Positions 6,475-15,558 are shown, counted from the first letter of the stretch. The stretch is 64,000 nucleotides of DNA from Beijerinckiaceae bacterium (GCA_947478405.1 CANJVX010000004.1:1-64000); one strand, 5' to 3'. Numbers and translations are program-made. Notes: generated by a model from the sequence alone, not told the origin.

Positions 6475-7671
6475 TCAGACCGCAGGCCCAATCGATTGAG
6501 GCGTATAGATCGGCCCCGTTATCTTGCTTATGTCGAGCGCGCGCAGTTTGGGCTCGTCGAAAATATCGGCCATGTCCGACGTCACGCCGGTCTTGTCGAT
6601 GGCGTCCAGCCATTTGCGATGGATGCGGGGATCCTGATCTTCATATTCCACCTGACGTCCACCCTGCTGGATCGACAGCGACCCAAAGCCTTCGGCCGAG
6701 CGCTTGCGCAGCGAGATAAAGGGATAGCGACGCGAGCCCATGGAGCAGGCAACATAACGTGCCGAATCCGCACAGGTGTTGAAATGCTGATGGAACATCC
6801 AGAAGGGCGGCACATACATAATGCCGTGACGCCATGGAATTTCCGTGAACTTTTCATCACCTTCATACCACAGCAATGAATAGCCTTCGCCCGATACAGC
6901 GTGCACGTGTGTGCCAGCGGCATGACGATGCGCCTTCTTGTAGCGGCCAATCGGAATTTCCGACGTGTGCGAATGCATGGTAGAATCGGCCAGAACGAAG
7001 GAGACATTCTTCGAGCCCTTGCCGCGTTCGCCCAGATCATACAGCTTGAAGCCGGTCAGATCGGGAACGAAATTCGTCTCCCACAGATTGAGCTTGGCCT
7101 TGCCATCGCCACGCACAACTTCCAGATGCTCGCCTTCGCCCTGAAACTGGTTGGCAGCGCCAGCACGTTCCGGGAACTTGCACGGGTTGTTGAAGACGAA
7201 GTCTTCGTTGTGATAGAGGTTCAGCGTCAGCGGCGCGTTATGCGTGACAGAAATGCGCGCGCTCTCTTTACCGGATGAATTGAAAATCTGATATTCGCAA
7301 TTCAGTGGGATGGCGAATAGCGCCTTTGGGCCCCATTCGAATGTGTGCTTGTCGCCAGAGGGCAGCCAAACGGTCGTCGAACCGAAACCCGACTGCACCA
7401 TGAAGAAGCCTTCATAGAGATGCTTCACAGGGCGCGTCTTTTTACCCGGCAAAACTTCGATGAGATAATTGGCCATGAAGTCACCACGGCCATGGGCGTG
7501 GTTGAAGCAGCCCTTGGCATCATACCAGGCCCAGTCCTGCGTCTCGACGGCGAGCAGATCGAAACCGAAATCCTGATGGACGGGGATATTCTGCTTTGCC
7601 ACCCAATCGAGATAGGGCTCAACGAGATAACGGCCGTCGAGTTGCTCTTGCGGGGTTGGTGTGTCTGCCAT
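6475..7671 (-). CDS. Bicupin-fold protein, ring-cleavage-dioxygenase-like
   Basis: This 398-residue protein has two cupin-type barrels. The N-terminal one includes KHLYEGFFMVQSGFGSTTVW. The C-terminal one has HRHAAGTHVHAVSGEGYSLL and later FWMFHQHFNTC, giving the cluster of histidines expected for metal binding. The layout resembles gentisate-dioxygenase-type bicupins, but the substrate is unknown. It sits between the TctC-TctB-TctA genes and a further TctC, so it probably acts on a carboxylate taken up by this transporter. The ATG at 7671 is the first in frame and lies 32 bases after a terminator of the upstream operon. Confidence 0.75.
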   Translation of the reverse strand: MADTPTPQEQLDGRYLVEPYLDWVAKQNIPVHQDFGFDLLAVETQDWAWYDAKGCFNHAHGRGDFMANYLIEVLPGKKTRPVKHLYEGFFMVQSGFGSTTVWLPSGDKHTFEWGPKALFAIPLNCEYQIFNSSGKESARISVTHNAPLTLNLYHNEDFVFNNPCKFPERAGAANQFQGEGEHLEVVRGDGKAKLNLWETNFVPDLTGFKLYDLGERGKGSKNVSFVLADSTMHSHTSEIPIGRYKKAHRHAAGTHVHAVSGEGYSLLWYEGDEKFTEIPWRHGIMYVPPFWMFHQHFNTCADSARYVACSMGSRRYPFISLRKRSAEGFGSLSIQQGGRQVEYEDQDPRIHRKWLDAIDKTGVTSDMADIFDEPKLRALDISKITGPIYTPQSIGPAV

Positions 7672-7702
7672 GTGCGGGGCTCCCTTTTCTTGATTGCTTG
7701 AT

Positions 7703-7730
7703 AAAAACGCGGGGCTTTTTGAGCCCCGCG
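7703..7730 (-). terminator. Rho-independent terminator after the TctABC operon
   Basis: The stem CGCGGGGCT / AGCCCCGCG (7708-7730) is followed on the minus strand by TTTTT (7703-7707). It lies between the TctC stop at 7743 and the bicupin start at 7671, which implies that the bicupin gene depends on readthrough or its own promoter. Confidence 0.8.
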
Positions 7731-7742
7731 CTGTCTCGATCC

Positions 7743-8741
7743 TTACTTCTTATCGCTCTTCAGAGCTTCCGCAAGCAATTGCTTGGTTTCGTCCGATTGA
7801 TTGAGCGCTTTGCTAATCGCCTTGGCGACATCTTCTCCATAAGCAGGCTCAACTGGTCTTTCGAGCTTTTCGGCACGCGCCTGCAGCTCCTTGTTTTCCA
7901 TCGCATGCTTGTATGCGTCGACGAGCACTTTCATGCGATCGGCTGGAATGGCCGGCGGACCAGCGGTCAGGCGGGCAATATCACCCTGCGATTGCACCAG
8001 CGCGATGAGATCAAGCGCCTTCTGGTCTTTCACGAGCGAGGAAAGCTGCGGCACATCTTTGTCGTTGCCACCGATCTGCGCAATGTAGCGACCATAGCCA
8101 TTTTCGATAAAGGTCGTGTAAGACGAGCGCGAAGCAATCGAGCCTACAATTTCTCCGCGACGCATCGCAAGCTGGTCATCTGTGCCGTTATAGCCCGTCA
8201 GATTCTTCACCGGCAGTTTGAGCGTGTTGGTGAGAATGACGGTCTCGACATAGGAGGCCGAGCCCGGCCCGGCGGTGGCAAAATTTACCGGCGTCTTTTG
8301 TGCGAGTAAATCAGCAAAACTCTTGATCGGCGATTGCGAAGCGATGACGAGCACGCGCGGATCAGAGGCTGCCTTGCCGATCCAGCTCATCTTCGAGAGG
8401 TCAAATTTGACGCCCTGCGCGCCCACAATCTGATTGTAGATGAGGCCCGTGTTGAAAGAGCCAATCGTCAGGCCGTCGGCCTTGGAAGCGTAAATCGCAT
8501 TCGCACCGATAATGTGACCAGCGCCCGGCATATTCTTCACGACAAAGGTGGAGCCTGGCAGATTGCGCTGCATATATTCGGCCACAAGTCGGCCGTAAGA
8601 ATCATAACCGCCACCCGGAGACGTGGCCACAATATAGGTCACCGTTTTGTCTTTGAAGAAGGCTGCGCCGTCTTGCGCAGAAGCGGGGACTACAGAGAGT
8701 GCGGCGATCGACGCGCCGATAAGCTTCAACATGTTCTTCAT
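7743..8741 (-). CDS. Tripartite tricarboxylate transporter substrate-binding protein (Bug/TctC), copy 2
   Basis: This 332-residue periplasmic receptor is the third gene of a tctA-tctB-tctC operon. A signal peptide (MKNMLKLIGASIAALSVVPASA) is followed by the Bug motifs ATSPGGGYDSYGRLVAEYM and VVKNMPGAGHIIGANAIY. ATG 8741 is chosen because a GGAGGA ribosome binding site lies just upstream; the GTG at 8753 would place this SD inside the gene. Its genetic linkage makes it the most likely cognate receptor of the TctAB pair. Ligand unknown; these systems move di- and tricarboxylates and aromatic acids. Confidence 0.92.
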   Translation of the reverse strand: MKNMLKLIGASIAALSVVPASAQDGAAFFKDKTVTYIVATSPGGGYDSYGRLVAEYMQRNLPGSTFVVKNMPGAGHIIGANAIYASKADGLTIGSFNTGLIYNQIVGAQGVKFDLSKMSWIGKAASDPRVLVIASQSPIKSFADLLAQKTPVNFATAGPGSASYVETVILTNTLKLPVKNLTGYNGTDDQLAMRRGEIVGSIASRSSYTTFIENGYGRYIAQIGGNDKDVPQLSSLVKDQKALDLIALVQSQGDIARLTAGPPAIPADRMKVLVDAYKHAMENKELQARAEKLERPVEPAYGEDVAKAISKALNQSDETKQLLAEALKSDKK

Positions 8742-8765
8742 CGTTTCCTCCACATACGCGGCGGA

Positions 8766-9320
8766 TCAACCCGCGATGCGATCCATGATGAGCCCCGTGA
8801 CCATGCCCGTATAGAGCGAGACACCAAGGCCTTTTGCAAAGATGAAATAGAAGGCTGTCGAGGCAATGCACGTCAGCGTGATCGACTTTGTCCAGCTGGC
8901 GCCCGCGCGCTCTTTCAGAAAGGAGAGCAGGAAAATCGGGATCGCGACCCAGAAGCCAAAGAGCAAGACACCTCCGAGAAAGCCAAGGAAATAACCCCAA
9001 GTGATGATCTCGCGGCGAACCATTTCTTTATGGTCTTTTGGCGCATCAATCACCTGTGCTTGACCGAATTCGACATCGTGCCCCAGAAGCTTGGCTGCTT
9101 TCAACTCAGCTTCTCTGATCTCGTCTTTTTCGCCGTCATCCGCGCTCTCCGTTTTCCGGAAGTCGAGCGCTATTTGCAGGCAGCACAGAAGAATGCCCGG
9201 AATACCCACAGTGAGGGGCATGAAGCGCGCCCCTTCGGGATAGGTCAGAGCTGTTGCCACCATGATGGAAAAGACGGCCAACATAAAGACCGTCATGGAT
9301 TGCCGCGCGATCATGGTCAT
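8766..9320 (-). CDS. tctB: Tripartite tricarboxylate transporter small membrane subunit TctB
   Basis: This 184-residue inner-membrane protein is of the TctB (DUF1468) type, with four predicted helices: TVFMLAVFSIMVATALTY, FMPLTVGIPGILLCCLQIAL, the long ITWGYFLGFLGGVLLFGFWV and a C-terminal pair. A charged loop (about residues 60-100) separates the halves, which is longer than in many TctB proteins. The ATG at 9320 overlaps the tctA stop as ATGA, which fixes the start by translational coupling; the longer open frame to 9446 lies inside tctA. TctB assists the large subunit TctA. Confidence 0.9.
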   Translation of the reverse strand: MTMIARQSMTVFMLAVFSIMVATALTYPEGARFMPLTVGIPGILLCCLQIALDFRKTESADDGEKDEIREAELKAAKLLGHDVEFGQAQVIDAPKDHKEMVRREIITWGYFLGFLGGVLLFGFWVAIPIFLLSFLKERAGASWTKSITLTCIASTAFYFIFAKGLGVSLYTGMVTGLIMDRIAG

Positions 9321-10828
9321 GCTGACACCTGCATATTGGCGAGAACATTGGGCTTGCGGCTGCGATAAATCGCATAAGCGATAGTTGCCACAATCATGCC
9401 GATGAGAACGAGCGAGATAGGACGCGTGAAGAAGGAGAGGCCCCACAGGTCGAGCGCCTTGTGCAAGGATTCTTCAGCAATGCGCCCCAGCACCAAGCCG
9501 ATAACAAAGGGGGCGCGCGGCCAATTGGCCCGCAACATGGCGTAACCAACGATGCTCATGGCGAGAAGGATCAGTAGATTTTCCCACTGTCCTTCATTCA
9601 CATAAGCACCAATCACCACCAGAACGACGATGAAGGGCACGAGCATAGTTGCGTTGATGAAAGTCAACACAGCCACCCAGCGCGTAATGAAGAGCAGGAA
9701 GGTGACCGCGATGAGATTGCCGACCACCAGCGCCCAGATCAGCGTCCAGACAAGATCCAGGTGTTTGGTGATCATCGCAGGGCCCGGCTGAATGCCGAGA
9801 ATGAGGAACGCACCCATCATCACCGCCATGCCCGACGAGCCCGGAATGCCAAAGAAGAGGGTTGGCAGAAGTGAGCCACCTTCCTTCGCATTTGATGCTG
9901 TTTCAGGCGCAATGACGCCTTCCACCGCGCCATGACCAAAACGCTCAGGATGTTTCGAGGTCTGCACGGCGTGTCCGTAGCACAGCCATGCCGCCGCCGA
10001 GCCACCAAGGCCTGGCACCATGCCAATCAAAGCACCGATGATTGAGGTGCGCAGCGCCAGAAACCAGTGGCGCGGCACTTCCATCACACCCTCGAAGATT
10101 TGCTTGTAGGAAAACTTCACGCCGTCCATCGAAATGGCGGCAATCGAGCCACCCTTCACAGCCAGTGTGATCATCTCTGGGACAGCAAACAGAGCCAGCA
10201 CGCAAGTCACAAGCGACACACCATCCCAGAGGAAGAGATAATCGCCTGCAAAACGCGCAGTGCCTGTTTGTGGGTCCATGCCGATGGTGGCGAGCATCAA
10301 GCCAAACAAACCAACGATCATGCCTTTGAAAATATTATCGCCGCCAGCAAGGAAGGCGATGAAGGTAATGCCGAGGATGGCAAGCAGGAAGAATTCTGCT
10401 GGCGAGAAGGCAAGCACGATGGGCTCGAGCACCGGGATCATCACCGCAAAGACAATCGCGCCGATAATGCCACCCACACCTGAAGCGGTGATAGACGCAC
10501 CCAGGGCGCGGCCCGCCTCGCCTTTCTTGGCCATCGGATAACCGTCGATCGTGGTAGCGGCATCATCGCCATCTCCCGGAACGCCGAACATAATGGAGGA
10601 GATCTGGCCTGATGTGCCATTCACCGCATGCATGGTCAGCAAGAAGACAGCGCCCTGCGTCATATCCATGCCAAAGACAAAGGGGATGGCGAGCGCAATC
10701 GACAGGCGCCCCCCAATACCAGGCGTTGCCCCAACGATGAGGCCGATCAGAACCGCGATCAGCATCAGCCCCATGGTTTGGGGATTGGTTACGAGGGCGC
10801 CCAGCGCCGCGAACATGACGTCAAACAT
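9317..10828 (-). CDS. tctA: Tripartite tricarboxylate transporter large permease TctA
   Basis: This 503-residue multi-span inner-membrane permease carries the two family repeats: LIGLIVGATPGIGGRLSIAL in the N-terminal half, and a second IGMVPGLGGSAAAWLCYGHA region followed by GVIAPETASNAKEGGSLLPT. These glycine/proline motifs form the transport core. It opens a tctA-tctB-tctC operon with a 4-base ATGA overlap to tctB. The gene is divergent from a LysR regulator at 10966, which very likely controls it. The proton- or sodium-coupled substrate is probably an organic carboxylate. Confidence 0.94.
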   Translation of the reverse strand: MFDVMFAALGALVTNPQTMGLMLIAVLIGLIVGATPGIGGRLSIALAIPFVFGMDMTQGAVFLLTMHAVNGTSGQISSIMFGVPGDGDDAATTIDGYPMAKKGEAGRALGASITASGVGGIIGAIVFAVMIPVLEPIVLAFSPAEFFLLAILGITFIAFLAGGDNIFKGMIVGLFGLMLATIGMDPQTGTARFAGDYLFLWDGVSLVTCVLALFAVPEMITLAVKGGSIAAISMDGVKFSYKQIFEGVMEVPRHWFLALRTSIIGALIGMVPGLGGSAAAWLCYGHAVQTSKHPERFGHGAVEGVIAPETASNAKEGGSLLPTLFFGIPGSSGMAVMMGAFLILGIQPGPAMITKHLDLVWTLIWALVVGNLIAVTFLLFITRWVAVLTFINATMLVPFIVVLVVIGAYVNEGQWENLLILLAMSIVGYAMLRANWPRAPFVIGLVLGRIAEESLHKALDLWGLSFFTRPISLVLIGMIVATIAYAIYRSRKPNVLANMQVSA

Positions 10829-10874
10829 AGCCGTTTTCCTCCCGGCGGCGGGTTGGCCCCGCGCCCTTGATCAC

Positions 10875-10944
10875 TTCAACCTAAAGTCAAAGGCGGCTAA
10901 GTAAATTGAAAGGTTTGGAAAATAGGTACAAAATAATTTAACCT
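10875..10944. promoter_or_regulatory. Divergent tctA/lysR control region with dyads
   Basis: The intergenic region contains TTCAACCT (10875-10882) and an AGGTT...AACCT dyad (10911-10915 and 10940-10944) in an AT-rich setting between two divergent genes. LysR regulators typically bind interrupted dyads here. The exact operator cannot be fixed from one sequence. Confidence 0.35.
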
Positions 10945-10965
10945 GTGAAGGCGGCTGGAGGGCCC

Positions 10966-11817
10966 ATGCGTATCGAGGATCTGGATTTCGGCAAATTGCG
11001 CGCCTTTCAGCTGGTCGCCACCCACGGCACATTGGCCTCAGCCGCCACCCAGCTCGGCCTGACCATTCCTGCCATCTCGGCCAAGCTGAAGCGGCTGGAT
11101 GAGGTTATCGGTGTCGCCCTATTCCGGCGCATGCCCAATGGCTTGATCTTGACAGCAGCAGGCGAAAACTTCCTGCGCGACCTCGCCCCCTTCCTGCAAG
11201 ACGCAGAACGCATCTTTGGTGCAGTTCGCCAAGAGGCGACGCAATCGCAAGATACGGGACAAGTGTCGGTCGCCATTGGCGGCGATTACACAAGCTTTTT
11301 TGTTCCGCGCATGCAGGATTTTCTGGCGGCTTACCCGCGTGTTGAATTGTCAATGCGGGTCGCGCGCCGCTCGGATTCGCTGGCGGCGCTTCAAGCGGGC
11401 ACAACCGATCTGTGCATGGGTGTCTTTCCACGCCTGCCTCAGGGCGTGGCGGCCAAAGTTGTGGGGCACACGACAATGGCGTTCGTTACACGAAAAGGTG
11501 AAATGGATGAAAAGGGCCGTCTGATCATCGCTCCGCGTGGCTCCGCGATCCGGCAATTGTTGCGCGGCTCTGGCTTTCTGGAAGGGCGCCCCAATGTACT
11601 CGAATGTCCGACCTGTCAAACAGCCATCGACCTTGTCACCCGTGGCGCGGGACAGGCCATTGTTCACACAATCTGCGCGCGACGCGAGGAAAAGCCCGAC
11701 CTGAATGTGGAAGAATTGGGCGAGCGCCATGGTAAGATGCAATTGGTCGTCGCCTATCGGCGCGGCATGCGGCTGTCACGCGCGGCTCAGGCTTTGTTCG
11801 ATCAAGTGGCCGGGTAA
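10966..11817 (+). CDS. LysR-family transcriptional regulator
   Basis: This 283-residue protein has an N-terminal winged helix (residues 1-60: LDFGKLRAFQLVATHGTLAS, ATQLGLTIPAISAKLKRLDE) and a C-terminal substrate-binding domain (about 90-280). The helix-turn-helix fits LysR. It is divergent from the TctABC operon and lies upstream of a third TctC, so it probably responds to the transported acid. ATG 10966 has GGAGGG upstream; a GTG at 10945 is possible but has no signal. Confidence 0.9.
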   Translation: MRIEDLDFGKLRAFQLVATHGTLASAATQLGLTIPAISAKLKRLDEVIGVALFRRMPNGLILTAAGENFLRDLAPFLQDAERIFGAVRQEATQSQDTGQVSVAIGGDYTSFFVPRMQDFLAAYPRVELSMRVARRSDSLAALQAGTTDLCMGVFPRLPQGVAAKVVGHTTMAFVTRKGEMDEKGRLIIAPRGSAIRQLLRGSGFLEGRPNVLECPTCQTAIDLVTRGAGQAIVHTICARREEKPDLNVEELGERHGKMQLVVAYRRGMRLSRAAQALFDQVAG

Positions 11818-12001
11818 CCTCAATCTGGGCCCGGGAAATCCGTCACCGACACACTAGCGTGGAGGGCATACCAGCACGCCCACGGTTGACAGCCACATGT
11901 CTTTTCCTCAACGATAGTCGGAGTGATCGGTCCAGCCTGAGCAATTCGGGCGCAGAATAATAATGGCCGGGTTCGAGGAAATGACCGGGAGAATTTCAGA
12001 A

Positions 12002-13024
12002 ATGGCTTTCACTTCACGGCTTCTGGCCGCCAGCACTCTGTTTGCCGCCGCAGCTTTCGCGCACACGCCAGCTCAGGCGCAGTCGGCCGACATTTATGCT
12101 GGCAAGAACCTCACGATGATCATCGGTTTTGGCCCGGGTGGCGGCTATGATCTATGGGGCCGCACAGTCGTGCGCCACATCGTCAATCATCTGCCGGGCA
12201 AGCCAACGGGCGTACCGCAGAACATGCCGGGTGCGGGCAGCTATGCGGCGGCGGCCAATATTTTCAACATCGCCCCCAAAGACGGCACGGTCATGGGCAT
12301 TATCGCGCGTGACGCAGCGCTCGGTCCGCTCACCGGCGCTGAAGGCGCCCGCTTCGATCCGCTGAAAATCTCCTGGATCGGTACGCCGACCACCGAAACC
12401 AACGTCTGCATCGCGCGCACGGGTGCCGATGTGCAGACGGTCGACGATCTTTACAAGAAAACACTTATCGTCGGCGACACGGGTGCTGGCACCGGCACAC
12501 GCTCTTATCCCAAGGCGCTCAGCGAATTGCTCGGCATGAAGTTCAAACTGATCGCCGGTTTCCCGTCTTCCTCTGATGTGTTTCTGGCGATGGAGCGCGG
12601 CGAAGTCGACGGCATTTGCGAGTCGCTTGATAGCGTAAAAGGCAAGCGCCCCGATTGGCTGCCCAACAACAAGGTGAAAATAATCTTCCAGGGTGGCGTT
12701 GAACCGAGCCACGAACTGCCAGGCGTGCCCTTCATCAATAATCTTGCCAAGACAGATTTACAGAAGCAGGAAATAGCCTTCCTCTATGCCGGCCAGGGCA
12801 TCGGCCGGCCCTTCGTCGCCCCGCCAAACATGGCGCCTGACCGCCTCGCTATGTTGCGCAAGGCATTCATGGATACGATGAAGGATGCGGAATTTATAGC
12901 TGACGCCAAGAAGCAGAAACTGGATGTTGACCCCGAAGATGGGGAACATCTCGAAAAGCTGATCCGCCAGATTTACGCGACACCCAAGCCGATCGTCGCC
13001 AAGATTGGCGAGCTGATCAAGTAA
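12002..13024 (+). CDS. Tripartite tricarboxylate transporter substrate-binding protein (Bug/TctC), copy 3
   Basis: This 340-residue periplasmic receptor has a signal peptide (MAFTSRLLAASTLFAAAAFA, cleavage about residue 27 after AQA). Bug motifs are IIGFGPGGGYDLWGRTVVRH and GVPQNMPGAGSYAAAANIF. Unlike the other two copies it is on the plus strand, behind the LysR gene. The start at 12002 gives the best signal peptide and has GGGAGA upstream; 11963 and 11981 are also in frame. It has no permease gene of its own nearby and may share TctAB. A strong terminator follows. Confidence 0.9.
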   Translation: MAFTSRLLAASTLFAAAAFAHTPAQAQSADIYAGKNLTMIIGFGPGGGYDLWGRTVVRHIVNHLPGKPTGVPQNMPGAGSYAAAANIFNIAPKDGTVMGIIARDAALGPLTGAEGARFDPLKISWIGTPTTETNVCIARTGADVQTVDDLYKKTLIVGDTGAGTGTRSYPKALSELLGMKFKLIAGFPSSSDVFLAMERGEVDGICESLDSVKGKRPDWLPNNKVKIIFQGGVEPSHELPGVPFINNLAKTDLQKQEIAFLYAGQGIGRPFVAPPNMAPDRLAMLRKAFMDTMKDAEFIADAKKQKLDVDPEDGEHLEKLIRQIYATPKPIVAKIGELIK

Positions 13025-13046
13025 AGGGCTTGGTTATCAAAATCTG

Positions 13047-13078
13047 AAATGGCGTCAGCCTCGGCTGGCGCCATTTTT
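13047..13078 (+). terminator. Rho-independent terminator after TctC copy 3
   Basis: The near-perfect stem AATGGCGTCAGC / GCTGGCGCCATT with loop CTCG is followed by a T-run from 13073. Confidence 0.85.
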
Positions 13079-13129
13079 ATTTCTGGATTTTTTCGCAGCC
13101 TTTGCGAGCGTCCGCGACGCAATTCAGTC

Positions 13130-13807
13130 TCAGGTGTTCGGCCGCCCCATCAGCGCCATCATCTCTTCCAGCGAGACAACAGACGCGTATTTCGCGTCCA
13201 TGTCGAAAAGATTCGCGGCATGCGCGAAAGGCGAGCGGTCGAAACAACATTCATCAACCACAAATGTCGCAAAGCCGTTGGAAAAGCCATCTACAACCGA
13301 TGCGCGAACACAGCCCGAGGTCGAGACGCCGCAGAAGACCAGCGTGTCGACTCCTTTTTGCACAAGGCCAGACAGAAGAGGCGTTTGAAAAAAGGCTGAG
13401 GCGCGCGTTTTGCCAAGCACCCATTCACCCGCCTTTGGCGTGACGGCAGATGGAAAATCATTATAGCCAGCGGGCGGCGCTTTCGTACGCTTGGCTTTGG
13501 TGGCTTTGCCAGCAAAGGGCACATTTTCCTCGTTGGCGCGGGTGAAAACGATGGGCAGATCGCGCGCGCGGAACACATCAACGAGACGCACAATCCTTGG
13601 CATGGCCTCCCAAGACACCGGGCCACAGGCCGAACCAAAACTGGCGATAGATTCGTCCAGCGTCTGCCCTTCATAGCCGGTGAAAGCGAATGTGACATCG
13701 ATGACGATGAGCGCGGGATGCGCACCAATCTTCATGTCCGAGAGAAAGCCGGCACTCTTATAAGTTGCAAGCTCGGATTCGGGGATCAGTTTCATCCAGT
13801 CTTTCAT
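13130..13807 (-). CDS. Isochorismatase-family cysteine hydrolase
   Basis: This 225-residue protein is of the isochorismatase/nicotinamidase fold. It has the Asp in ALIVIDVTFAF (D37), the Lys in VLGKTRASAFF (K133) and the nucleophile Cys in VSTSGCVRASVVDG (C166), preceded by the cis-peptide segment FCGVSTSG. This triad supports an amidase or hydrolase, close in pattern to N-carbamoylsarcosine or maleamate amidases. Its position beside the TctABC/LysR cluster suggests catabolism of an imported acid or amide. Start ATG 13807 is the first in frame; the alternative internal ATG at 13795 (MKLIP) would shorten it by four residues. Confidence 0.85.
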   Translation of the reverse strand: MKDWMKLIPESELATYKSAGFLSDMKIGAHPALIVIDVTFAFTGYEGQTLDESIASFGSACGPVSWEAMPRIVRLVDVFRARDLPIVFTRANEENVPFAGKATKAKRTKAPPAGYNDFPSAVTPKAGEWVLGKTRASAFFQTPLLSGLVQKGVDTLVFCGVSTSGCVRASVVDGFSNGFATFVVDECCFDRSPFAHAANLFDMDAKYASVVSLEEMMALMGRPNT

Positions 13808-13972
13808 CCGTGGCTCCTCGCGTTTCTTTGAAACAGTGAAGCAAATCCGCGCGCAAAAATCTTCTGCAATTCACAACGAGGGTGCTGCTCACGCCTTGCG
13901 CGTCCCGCGCCAAAGCCATAGTTTCGCGATCAGTAATTTCTGTATCGCTTTCTGAAACCTCCCGGGTCGTTC

Positions 13973-14368
13973 ATGCACGCGCTCCAGCCTCACCATGACC
14001 CTGATCTGATGCGCTGGGCTGAGCCGTTGATCGGCGATATCATCAGCACTTCTTATGCAGAATTGAAGGACGAGGGGCGCGAGGCTCAGTTTCTAATCCG
14101 CTGCCAAGGCATGCTATGGCGCGCGTTGATCAATGGCGCAGGTTCCGTGCCACTGTTCCATCAGGAAGTGCTGCGCGCGGCCGGCCGGCTCGGGCTTGGA
14201 GAGAGCCGCGTCGAAGAGGTCAACCGCCAGATCGTCACCGAACTGATGCTGGTCATTGCCAGCCGTCATGCCCGTTCCCCCCGTGAGGCGGCGCAAAGGA
14301 GCGTGCAAGTAGCGCAGGCTTACGGTCGCCTGACAGGCGCCCGCGCCCTGCTACAGCCGCAGGCCTGA
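13973..14368 (+). CDS. Hypothetical 131-residue protein
   Basis: A mostly helical soluble protein with no family recognised. It begins MHALQPHHDPDLMRWAEPLI and has a long helical core, FLIRCQGMLWRALINGAG and VEEVNRQIVTELMLVIASRH. The ATG has only a weak upstream signal. It lies 91 bases before the RecD-like helicase gene on the same strand and may be co-transcribed with it. Codon use is like the neighbours, supporting a real gene. No function can be assigned. Confidence 0.55.
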   Translation: MHALQPHHDPDLMRWAEPLIGDIISTSYAELKDEGREAQFLIRCQGMLWRALINGAGSVPLFHQEVLRAAGRLGLGESRVEEVNRQIVTELMLVIASRHARSPREAAQRSVQVAQAYGRLTGARALLQPQA

Positions 14369-14459
14369 TCCACCAGCTGCCGCTTGCCAACTTGTTGCTT
14401 GCCAATCGCCGCGCGAAGCTTCATGTCCGGAGCATGTGAGCGGGCTGGAGGTTGGGACA

Positions 14460-15554
14460 TTGAGTGAGGTCTGGTCGCCACAACAAGACCAAGCGCTGAA
14501 GCAAATTGCAGCTTGGCTGAAAACTGGCCGTCCACAAATTTTTCGGCTCTTCGGCTATGCCGGCACCGGCAAGACCACGCTCGCCCGCCACATTGCCGAA
14601 GCCATAGACGGGGATGTCGTCTTTGCCGCGTTCACCGGCAAGGCCGCGCTGGTTTTGCGCAACAAAGGTTGCGACGATGCGCGCACGATCCATTCCCTTA
14701 TCTATCGCGCGCAAGATGTGGACGCGGAAGTTCCCTCTTTCGTCATCAATGAACAAAGTCCGGCCCATGACGCTGCGCTGATCATCATTGATGAATGTTC
14801 GATGGTAGATGAAGAGCTTGGCCGCGATCTGCTCTCTTTCGGACGACCCGTTCTAGTGTTGGGTGATCCGGCACAATTGCCCCCCGTGAAAGGTGGCGGA
14901 TTTTTTACCGAGGCCGAACCTGATTTCATGCTCACCGAGGTCCATCGGCAGGCCGCCGATAATCCCATTGTGCGCATGTCGATGATCGTGCGGGAGGGCG
15001 GGCGCCTGCAGCGGGGGGATTATGGCGAGAGCCGCGTGATAGCCCGTGATGAAATTGATTCCATCAGCGTGACCAAAGCCGATCAAGTACTTGTCGGCCT
15101 CAATCGCACGCGCCGCCTCTATAATAAACGCCTGCGCGAACTCTTCGGCTTTTCCGGCACAATGCCGGAAGCCGGCGACCGCTTGGTCTGCCTCAAAAAC
15201 GACCGCAAGAAAGGCCTGCTCAATGGCGGACTGTGGACCGTGAAAGCCACATCGACCATTCGCACCGGCAAATTGCGCATGACCGTTGTGCCTGAAGAAG
15301 ATCCCACCAAAAAGCCATTGCGCGTGCGCGTGCTCCCAGCTTTTTTCGAAAGCGAAGACGAAATTCCCTATGCGCTGCGTAAGGATTCAGATGAATTTGA
15401 TTTCGGCTATGCGCTGACGGTCCACAAGGCTCAAGGCTCGCAATGGGATGAGATCGTGCTGTTTGATGAATCCTATGCTTTCCGCGAGCATCGGGCGCGC
15501 TGGCTCTATACAGCCATCACGCGCGCCGCTGAACGTATCACCATCGTGAGCTGA
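14460..15554 (+). CDS. RecD-like superfamily 1 DNA helicase / AAA ATPase
   Basis: This is a protein of about 364 residues with superfamily 1 helicase motifs: Walker A FGYAGTGKTT (about residues 31-40), Walker B ALIIIDECSMVDEEL (about 106-120), VLGDPAQLPPVKGGG, and the C-terminal UvrD_C_2-type motif TVHKAQGSQWDEIVLF with TAITRAAER. It is the short RecD-like type, without RecBC partners. Start: a GTG at 14436 keeps the frame open, but TTG 14460 has a GGAGG motif at a proper distance and gives the usual SEVWSPQQDQAL beginning. It probably works in DNA repair or recombination. Confidence 0.9.
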   Translation: MSEVWSPQQDQALKQIAAWLKTGRPQIFRLFGYAGTGKTTLARHIAEAIDGDVVFAAFTGKAALVLRNKGCDDARTIHSLIYRAQDVDAEVPSFVINEQSPAHDAALIIIDECSMVDEELGRDLLSFGRPVLVLGDPAQLPPVKGGGFFTEAEPDFMLTEVHRQAADNPIVRMSMIVREGGRLQRGDYGESRVIARDEIDSISVTKADQVLVGLNRTRRLYNKRLRELFGFSGTMPEAGDRLVCLKNDRKKGLLNGGLWTVKATSTIRTGKLRMTVVPEEDPTKKPLRVRVLPAFFESEDEIPYALRKDSDEFDFGYALTVHKAQGSQWDEIVLFDESYAFREHRARWLYTAITRAAERITIVS

Positions 15555-15558
15555 CAGC

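Noticed and set aside
8334..9368. Plus-strand 344-codon frame
   Set aside because: It covers tctB/tctC on the other strand; composition is that of a GC-rich shadow frame.
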